Made by a program: the position numbers and the translations under genes. Of a stretch of DNA of 64,000 nt, positions 58,620 to 64,000 are shown in pieces. This stretch comes from an uncultured Alphaproteobacteria bacterium (lineage in GTDB: Bacteria > Pseudomonadota > Alphaproteobacteria > HIMB59), in the NCBI GenBank assembly GCA_902621205.1, contig CACNLH010000001.1:108592-172591 (forward strand), in the 5' to 3' direction. Every line of letters begins with the position of its first letter. Position 1 is the first letter of the stretch. The notes below the pieces were generated by a model. The model did no database searches and was not told the origin of the DNA. It worked only from the letters and a program-made list of their open reading frames with translations.

Positions 58620-59734
58620 CTCGATCTCACCAAGTTATCTTTATGAACTATCTCATCCTCTCGGACAAAACCAAGAATTTCACTGAATTCTGATGATTTT
58701 TTACCTTTTATTTTATCCATTTCCTGAAAATCATAATTAATCATACCCCTAGCTAATTCTTTTCTATTGTAATGAATCGAAACAGTATCACCACGATAAA
58801 ACTTTCCATCGATTGACTTTACACCGATTGCCAACAGACTTGAATTTTTCTTGAGTGCTTTTGAGGCCCCTTCATCAATATGAACAATTGCTTTTTGTAT
58901 TGGTCTATTCCAAATCCATTGCTGGCGACTTGTCAGAATATTTTTGGAAGGATGAAACCATGTTGAAGATTGAGGATCAATCTTACTCAAAGGATTATTC
59001 ACCAAACCATTTGATATGATCATGGTGGATCCGGATTGAATACAGAGTTTTGCAGCATTGATTTTTGCCAACATCCCACCTGAGCCAAACTCACTTAAAT
59101 CTTTATCAATATATTTTTCTATTTGTTGATCAACCTCTTCAACAGATGTAATCAGTTTAGCTTCTAATGATTTTTTAGGATTTGCAGTATACAGACCATT
59201 GACATCAGATAATAAAATTAATAACTCAGCTGAAAGGGCATTTGCAATCATAGCTGAAAGTTTATCATTATCTCCAAAACGAATTTCTTCTGTCGAGGTA
59301 GTATCATTTTCATTAATTATTGGAATAACATTTAAATCCATGAGGGAGTAAATTGTATTTCTGATGTTCAAATATTTTCTTCTTTCGTTTAAATCTTCAG
59401 CTGTTATTAAAATTTGAGAACTTTGAATATTTAATTTTGCAAAAGCTTTTTGCCATTGTTGCGAGAGTTGTATTTGACCTATTGATGCAGCAGCCTGTTT
59501 TTCATGCAAATTAGTCAACTTTTTTTTTGAGAGTATATTCCTACCTAAAGCGATTGCACCAGATGAGACAATTACTATCCTAGAACCTCTCTTTTGGAGT
59601 TCTTTAACATCTTCAATGAGGGAGTTTAGCCATTTTCTCCTCAGCACATGCTTTTCGTTAACCAGAATATTTGAGCCAATTTTAATGACAATAACTTTTG
59701 ATTTTTTAGCTAATTCTAAAAATTTTTTATTCAT
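58616..59734 (-). CDS. proB: Glutamate 5-kinase
   Basis: The first, feedback-regulated step of proline synthesis. It has 372 residues. The kinase domain has VIKIGSNILV, VSSGAIALGRNIL, NENDTTSTEEIRFGDNDKLS and FGSGGMLAKINAAKLC. A C-terminal PUA domain at ~280-372 (KSIDGKFYRGDTVSI, REDEIVHKDNLV) is present. It overlaps obgE by 8 nt, giving an obgE-proB-proA-nadD-rsfS-ctpA-rppH run. Confidence 0.96.
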   Translation of the reverse strand: MNKKFLELAKKSKVIVIKIGSNILVNEKHVLRRKWLNSLIEDVKELQKRGSRIVIVSSGAIALGRNILSKKKLTNLHEKQAAASIGQIQLSQQWQKAFAKLNIQSSQILITAEDLNERRKYLNIRNTIYSLMDLNVIPIINENDTTSTEEIRFGDNDKLSAMIANALSAELLILLSDVNGLYTANPKKSLEAKLITSVEEVDQQIEKYIDKDLSEFGSGGMLAKINAAKLCIQSGSTMIISNGLVNNPLSKIDPQSSTWFHPSKNILTSRQQWIWNRPIQKAIVHIDEGASKALKKNSSLLAIGVKSIDGKFYRGDTVSIHYNRKELARGMINYDFQEMDKIKGKKSSEFSEILGFVREDEIVHKDNLVRSR

Positions 59735-60713
59735 CTTGTAAATATTCTAAACATAAATTTGTTAATTGATCTAATTGATGGCCTGTTGCAGCTGAAATCA
59801 ATTTAACCTCTTGATTTAAAGTCTCAAATTCTTTTTTAATTTCCTCAACCCTTTTCTGATCAGCAATTTCAATCTTATTTAGTGCAATAATTTCTTTTTT
59901 TTGTTCTATTTTACCCCCATAATTTAAAAGTTCTTGTCGAATAACTTTATAATTTTCAAAAGGTTTTTCTTCAGTGATATCTACGACGTGAATTAAAATT
60001 TTACACCTTTCAACATGGGATAAGAAATCATGACCTAGTCCTTTCCCATCACTAGCATGTTCTATGAGTCCAGGTATATCTGCTAATACAAATTCAAGAT
60101 CTTCTTTTTGAACCATTCCGATGTGTGGATGAAGTGTTGTAAAGGCATAATCAGCAACTTTTGACTTAGCATTCGTTACAAAATTTAAAATTGAAGATTT
60201 ACCTGCATTTGGCATTCCCACCAAACCAACATCAGCTAATATTTTCAGCTTTAATCTGACAGTTGACTCTTGTCCTTTTTCTCCTTGTTGGAACTTACGA
60301 GGTGCTCTATTAGTAGAACTTTTAAAGTGAGCATTGCCTTTGCCTCCCTGACCTCCTCTTAAAAAATGATAAGTTTCATCATCTTTTAAAATCTCATGAA
60401 TTTTAATACTCATGTCTTCGGTGTATATCTCAGTTCCACAAGGGACGTCTAAAATAAGATCTTTACCGCTTGCGCCAGTTTTTAATTGACCAGCACCACC
60501 CATACCATTTTGTGCATTATGATGTTGGTTAAAACGATATCTTTGAAGAGTGTTGATTCCTTTATTTCCTCGAAAAATAACATCACCACCTTTTCCACCA
60601 TTTCCACCATTGGGGCCTCCGTACTCTACAAATTTTTCTCTTCGAAAACTAAGAGCGCCGTGTCCACCATTTCCTGATTTAATATATATTTTTGCTTTAT
60701 CTATAAATGCCAT
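59727..60713 (-). CDS. obgE: GTPase ObgE
   Basis: A ribosome-assembly and stress GTPase. The 328-residue protein has the glycine-rich Obg fold (RREKFVEYGGPNGGNGGKGG, then DVIFRG) at about 1-155. The G domain follows: G1 VGLVGMPNAGKSSIL, G3 LADIPGLIEHASDG, G4 LNKIE. There is no long C-terminal extension. It lies downstream of rplU-rpmA in the conserved order. Confidence 0.96.
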   Translation of the reverse strand: MAFIDKAKIYIKSGNGGHGALSFRREKFVEYGGPNGGNGGKGGDVIFRGNKGINTLQRYRFNQHHNAQNGMGGAGQLKTGASGKDLILDVPCGTEIYTEDMSIKIHEILKDDETYHFLRGGQGGKGNAHFKSSTNRAPRKFQQGEKGQESTVRLKLKILADVGLVGMPNAGKSSILNFVTNAKSKVADYAFTTLHPHIGMVQKEDLEFVLADIPGLIEHASDGKGLGHDFLSHVERCKILIHVVDITEEKPFENYKVIRQELLNYGGKIEQKKEIIALNKIEIADQKRVEEIKKEFETLNQEVKLISAATGHQLDQLTNLCLEYLQDE

Positions 60714-60745
60714 AACAGTTTAATTTGAAGTTTTTTTAAGTGGGT

Positions 60746-60991
60746 TTAGTTAACGCAAACAAACTGTCTGTTTCTAGATTTTTTAAACAGAACTTTGCCT
60801 TCAACTAAGGAGAAAAGAGTATGATCTTTTCCAATCCCAACATTTTCGCCCGGGTAAAATTTTGTACCACGCTGACGAACAATAATATTTCCAGGAATTA
60901 CGTGTTCGCCACCAAACTTTTTAACTCCAAGCCTTCTACCAGCCGAGTCTCTTCCGTTTTTGGAACTTCCACCTGCTTTTTTTGTTGCCAT
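60746..60991 (-). CDS. rpmA: 50S ribosomal protein L27
   Basis: An 81-residue ribosomal protein, starting [60 protein letters not shown]. The N-terminal tail reaches toward the peptidyl transferase centre. It sits 4 nt after rplU. Confidence 0.97.
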   Translation of the reverse strand: MATKKAGGSSKNGRDSAGRRLGVKKFGGEHVIPGNIIVRQRGTKFYPGENVGIGKDHTLFSLVEGKVLFKKSRNRQFVCVN

Positions 60992-60995
60992 ATTT

Positions 60996-61520
60996 CTACT
61001 TTTTTACCTCAGTTGTTTCTTTTTTCACAGTCTTTTTTTCTTTAGCCTCGACCTTTTTAGGTTTTTCAGCTTTAGCTTCAACTTTTTTTGTTTCTGTAGC
61101 TTTTACTTCAGTTTTTTTTGGAGATTCAGCCTTGTTTTCAACTTTTTTTGGAGTTTCTGCTTTTGGCGCAGCTTTCTTAGCTGACTCTTTAAAGCTTTCT
61201 TCTCCAATGGCGGACTTGATTGCCATGACCTTTAATATAGAGATATATTGACGATGACCTTTAGTTCTTTGAAAATGTTTTCTTCTGTTTTTTCTAAAAA
61301 CTCTAATCTTATCGTCCCTTGTCTGGTACAGTAATTTTGCAGATACTTCAGCACCTTTTACAGCTGGAGAACCAAGTTCAAACTTATCTCCATTTCCAAC
61401 TGCAACGATATCTTTAAAAGATATTGTATCACCAACGTTACCCTCTATTTTATCAATCTTTAAAACATCTCCTGGAGACACTTTAAATTGTTTACCAACT
61501 GATTTAAGAACTGCGTACAT
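60996..61520 (-). CDS. rplU: 50S ribosomal protein L21 with a charged C-terminal tail
   Basis: Residues 1-~103 are L21 ([40 protein letters not shown]). The following ~70 residues are a Lys/Ala/Glu/Pro/Thr repeat of units such as [12 protein letters not shown], so the protein is 174 residues against about 103 in most bacteria. Long Lys/Ala-rich tails on L21 occur in other alphaproteobacteria. First gene of rplU-rpmA-obgE. Confidence 0.95.
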   Translation of the reverse strand: MYAVLKSVGKQFKVSPGDVLKIDKIEGNVGDTISFKDIVAVGNGDKFELGSPAVKGAEVSAKLLYQTRDDKIRVFRKNRRKHFQRTKGHRQYISILKVMAIKSAIGEESFKESAKKAAPKAETPKKVENKAESPKKTEVKATETKKVEAKAEKPKKVEAKEKKTVKKETTEVKK

Positions 61521-61532
61521 AATAAGTCGGTC

Positions 61533-61560
61533 AATATATATAGGTCTTTATTTATGTCAA
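61533..61560 (-). promoter_or_regulatory. Predicted sigma-70 promoter for rplU-rpmA
   Basis: On the minus strand, TTGACA (61560-61555) and TATATT (61538-61533) are separated by 16 nt. Initiation about 7 nt further on would leave a leader of only a few bases before the ATG at 61520, or another start may be used. Confidence 0.5.
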
Positions 61561-61609
61561 TAGTCAAAAATGCAATAAAATAGGGATTTATTTGAGGATT
61601 AGTTTTTGA

Positions 61610-62023
61610 TTAATTTATTTTGCAAGACTTACACAAAACATAAAATTCAAGGTTATACCTTGTGATTTCTAATTGATTATCCTTAACCAGATCACTGACA
61701 CTATCCTTTAAATATTTATTTTTAATCTCTTTTACCTTTCCACATCTCTCGCAAATGGTAAAAGCGGTATTGCTCGCACAGTTTGAGTTATTACAAATTA
61801 TAAACGAGTTAATACTCTCAATTTTGTGAATTTTTCCTAATTCAACCAATTTATCTAAAGCTCTGTAAACTTGAAGAGGTGAGTTTAAACCCTCTTTCTT
61901 CAGACTGTCTAATATAAAGTATGCCTTTAAAGGCTCACCACTGTTTTGTAAGAGATCAAGAACAATTCTTTGATTTTTGGTCAAACTTTGATTTTTTTTA
62001 GAATGTGTATGTGTTGAACTCAT
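61610..62023 (-). CDS. zur: Fur-family regulator, probably Zur
   Basis: A 137-residue metalloregulator. The N-terminal winged helix runs from NQRIVLDLLQNSGEPLKAYF to GLNSPLQVYRALDKLVELGK. The metal/dimerisation half has CNNSNC, the zinc site CERCGKVKEI, and a final CKSC. Placement directly after znuB and znuC, with a palindrome in the znuA/znuC promoter, favours zinc sensing (Zur) over iron (Fur). One base separates it from znuB. Confidence 0.9.
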   Translation of the reverse strand: MSSTHTHSKKNQSLTKNQRIVLDLLQNSGEPLKAYFILDSLKKEGLNSPLQVYRALDKLVELGKIHKIESINSFIICNNSNCASNTAFTICERCGKVKEIKNKYLKDSVSDLVKDNQLEITRYNLEFYVLCKSCKIN

Positions 62024-62024
62024 C

Positions 62025-62846
62025 TTAATTTGACAATTTTATTTTTTTTTTTGAAATTAGCAATTTTTTCAGAGGTATTAGACTTAAGATAAAGACACCT
62101 AAGGTTATTGCTAGTATAGTTGGACCTGTCGGAGAATTCCAAATCATTGAAGTTTGTAATCCGAGTACAACTGAAACAAGTCCTATAACTGAAGAAATTA
62201 TTGCCATTTGTATAGGGGTAGATGATAAATTTCTAGAGGCAGCAGCAGGTATTATTAGAAGACCTGTAATTAATAATATACCAACAATTTTAATTGAAAT
62301 TGCTATTACGCTGGCAATTAGAATTGTAAAAATAGCATTAGCTAGATCAGCATTTAAACCCTCTGCTTTAGCTAATTCTAAATTTACAGTTGCAGCAAAT
62401 AGAGGCCTCCAAATTAGTATTAACACTATCAAAACAATGCTTCCACCAACCCAAACAAACAAAACATCAGTGATGTTTACTGATAAAATATCACCAAAAA
62501 GAAGACCCATAAGATCAATTCTTATAAACGAAAGTATACCTAATAAAACTAAACCAATTGCTAAAACTGAATGTGCTAAAAGACCTAGTAATGCATCATC
62601 AGGTAGATTGGTTCGTTTTTGTAAGAAAAGTAGTGACAAAGCAATAAAGCAAGAAACAGCAAAAACTGCAATGATCAGATTAAAATTCATTGCATAAGCG
62701 ATAACTACACCCAACAATGCAGAGTGGGCGATTGTGTCACCAAAATAAGATAATCTCCTCCAAATAATAAAACATCCAAGTGGGCCTGTAATTAATGCTA
62801 AACCAATACCTGCTACAAACGCTCTGATAATAAAATCATCAAACAT
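62025..62846 (-). CDS. znuB: Zinc ABC transporter permease
   Basis: A 273-residue inner-membrane permease of the ABC-3 family with about eight hydrophobic helices. It starts FIIRAFVAGIGLALITGPLG and contains RRLSYFGDTIAHSALLGVVI, the ABC-3 signature, and LLITGLLIIPAAASRNL. It starts at the last base of znuC. Part of znuCB-zur. Confidence 0.94.
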   Translation of the reverse strand: MFDDFIIRAFVAGIGLALITGPLGCFIIWRRLSYFGDTIAHSALLGVVIAYAMNFNLIIAVFAVSCFIALSLLFLQKRTNLPDDALLGLLAHSVLAIGLVLLGILSFIRIDLMGLLFGDILSVNITDVLFVWVGGSIVLIVLILIWRPLFAATVNLELAKAEGLNADLANAIFTILIASVIAISIKIVGILLITGLLIIPAAASRNLSSTPIQMAIISSVIGLVSVVLGLQTSMIWNSPTGPTILAITLGVFILSLIPLKKLLISKKKIKLSN

Positions 62847-63598
62847 TATTTATTTTTATCCGCCTCTTTTATGCTTCCATCAGGTAAATGATGATGATCA
62901 TGATTATGCTTATACAGCGATAAAGTAGGATCAATATTACTACCAAATAGCTTAATGTATTCTTGATCTTTTATAACTGAACTGGGAATACCAGAACAGC
63001 AAACATGCCCATTAAGACAAATAACATAATCAGTTTGAGACATAACTACATGTAAGTTATGCGATATCAAAAGAATGCCACAATTAATTTTTTTTACAAT
63101 TTCTTGGATTGTTTTGTATAAAGCAATCTCTCCAGAATAGTCTACCCCTTGAACAGGTTCATCTAATACAAGAAAATGGGGTTCTTTAGCTATGGCACGG
63201 GCCATAAGTAATCGTTGAAATTCACCTCCTGATAAATTTCTTACATCTTCATTAATTAGATGTTGGATACCAGTAATTCCAAGTGCATCATTGATTTCAC
63301 TAGTTTTATGTTTTGTTACTAAATTAACAAAATCTATTGACCTCAAGGGTAAAGACCAATCAATTGAAATTTTTTGTGGTACATATGAAATTCTAATATC
63401 TTTTTTAATTGTGTTTGTACCTTCATCAGGTTTTAAAATATCTAAAGACATTTTAGCAGTAGTTGATTTACCTGACCCATTGGGTCCGATTAGCGTTACA
63501 ATTTCTCCTTGTGAGACTTTTAAGGAAACACCCCTCACTAACCATTTTTGATTTCTAAAGACCCCACAATTATTTAATTCAACCAGACTGTTATTCAT
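62846..63598 (-). CDS. znuC: Zinc ABC transporter ATP-binding protein
   Basis: A 250-residue ABC ATPase. Walker A is TLIGPNGSGKSTTAKM, the signature motif is NLSGGEFQRLLMARAI, Walker B is HFLVLDEPVQGVDYSG, and the H-loop is LLISHNLHVVM. A histidine-rich C-terminal tail (HNHDHHHLPDG) fits zinc handling. Divergent from znuA. Confidence 0.95.
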   Translation of the reverse strand: MNNSLVELNNCGVFRNQKWLVRGVSLKVSQGEIVTLIGPNGSGKSTTAKMSLDILKPDEGTNTIKKDIRISYVPQKISIDWSLPLRSIDFVNLVTKHKTSEINDALGITGIQHLINEDVRNLSGGEFQRLLMARAIAKEPHFLVLDEPVQGVDYSGEIALYKTIQEIVKKINCGILLISHNLHVVMSQTDYVICLNGHVCCSGIPSSVIKDQEYIKLFGSNIDPTLSLYKHNHDHHHLPDGSIKEADKNK

Positions 63599-63622
63599 TT
63601 TTTAATTTGACTTATTAATAGT

Positions 63623-63652
63623 GTTATATTATTACATATGTAATAGTATAAC
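63623..63652. promoter_or_regulatory. Zur-type palindromic operator between znuC and znuA
   Basis: A 30-bp near-perfect palindrome. The outer arms GTTATA and TATAAC enclose a perfect inner palindrome ATTACATATGTAAT (63631-63644). Sequence and position between divergent znuA and znuCB-zur match Zur operators (GTTATA...TATAAC type), allowing co-repression of both units by zinc. Confidence 0.8.
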
Positions 63653-63671
63653 ATTAGAGGTGGTAATTAAT

Positions 63672-64000
63672 ATGAATTTGTTCAAAAGATCAATATTTTT
63701 CGGACTTTCTTTTTTATTTTTAAGTTTTAATTCTCATGCAGATGTGAAAACGGACATTAAAGTAGTCACTACAATAAAGCCTTTGCATTCTTTGATATCA
63801 AGAATTATGGAAACAAGAGGAGAACCTCAATTAATTATTGAAGGTACAAATAATCCTCACACATTTGTTTTTAAACCATCTCATGCAAAAATGATTGAAG
63901 AAGCTGATATTATTTTTTGGATTGGCGAGGATTTAGAGGCTTTTATGGAAAAACCTTTAGACTCACTTGCTGAGAAAGCACAAGTTATTTCATTTATGGA
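63672..64000 (+). CDS. znuA: Zinc ABC transporter substrate-binding protein (5' part)
   Basis: The window ends inside the gene. The first ~109 residues include a signal peptide (RSIFFGLSFLFLSFNSHAD), the family start VVTTIKPLHSLISRIM with the first zinc-ligand histidine, EGTNNPHTFVFKPSHAKMIE with the second histidine, and ADIIFWIGEDLEAFMEKPL. An AGAGGTGG ribosome binding site precedes ATG 63672. It supplies zinc to ZnuBC. Confidence 0.94.
   Translation, partial: MNLFKRSIFFGLSFLFLSFNSHADVKTDIKVVTTIKPLHSLISRIMETRGEPQLIIEGTNNPHTFVFKPSHAKMIEEADIIFWIGEDLEAFMEKPLDSLAEKAQVISFM

Noticed and set aside
60996..61210. L21 tail as frameshift or assembly error
   Set aside because: The frame stays open with a regular Lys/Ala/Glu repeat composition, and similar tails are known on L21 in alphaproteobacteria, so it is likely real.
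60960..61251. Several Phe/Ser-rich plus-strand ORFs opposite rplU
   Set aside because: They mirror the Lys/Ala/Glu-rich tail of L21 read on the other strand and have no independent support.

Overview
The window is a compact, AT-rich bacterial chromosome segment. Its gene content and order are alphaproteobacterial: sdhB-mdh-sucA-sucB, the SRP RNA beside dnaX-ybaB-recR, def-fmt-truA, dapE-dapD-engB-yidC-yidD-rnpA-rpmH, xerC/priA, atpHAGDC without atpB/E/F, ctpA-rsfS-nadD-proA-proB-obgE-rpmA-rplU and a zur/znu cluster. IalB, DUF1192, DUF2141 and a membrane-anchored CycM-type cytochrome c point the same way. Overlapping stop codons, tiny spacers and low GC suggest a streamlined marine alphaproteobacterium of SAR11/HIMB59-like lifestyle. 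The lineage is an inference; no 16S rRNA gene is present.

Layout. 1-8.1 kb: TCA cycle (end of sdhB, mdh, sucA, sucB, convergent acnA). 8.1-13.1 kb: LysR regulator and glycerol-3-phosphate genes (glpK, glpD, divergent gpsA). 13.1-18.8 kb: small and membrane or secreted proteins (SprT-like, EamA, phosphoesterase, IalB-like, AmpG-like, cytochrome c). 18.9-26.9 kb: kdsB, pheA, SRP RNA, dnaX-ybaB-recR, def-fmt-truA, a glycosyltransferase that seems to use an AUU start, peroxiredoxin. 26.9-33.4 kb: lysine biosynthesis, membrane insertion, RNase P and L34 genes, panC. 33.4-38.2 kb: an accessory island at tRNA-Arg(ACG). 38.2-42.3 kb: assorted small genes and a DnaA-box-bearing intergenic region. 42.3-46.4 kb: sulfate activation (cysD, cysNC, cysQ). 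46.4-54.4 kb: xerC, priA, ATP synthase F1. 54.3-61.5 kb: rppH, ctpA, rsfS, nadD, proAB, obgE, L27, L21. 61.6-64 kb: zur-znuBC and the start of znuA around a palindromic operator.

The standout is the island. The 5' half of the tRNA-Arg gene (39 nt) occurs three times in the same orientation: once in the intact tRNA and twice downstream. On one side of each copy, exactly 54 nt away, lies a pair of direct repeats with an 11-bp period. On the other side of the two free copies, a second pair starts exactly 90 nt before the core. The first cassette has TTACGGG-type pairs at both ends. The second has AACACACT-type pairs at both ends. This looks like tandem integration of tiny tyrosine-recombinase cassettes of about 1.3-1.5 kb, each carrying one or two cargo genes: a cupin plus a beta-barrel-like protein, then a polysaccharide lyase-like protein. 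A third unit, with a paralogous lyase and a voltage-gated channel, has only a visible left end. The only integrase trace is a 22-codon fragment beside the tRNA.

Other oddities are a SucB with no visible E3-binding domain, CysD with a ~190-residue N-terminal extension, a sodium-channel homologue with an altered selectivity filter, and DnaX missing two zinc-ligand cysteines.
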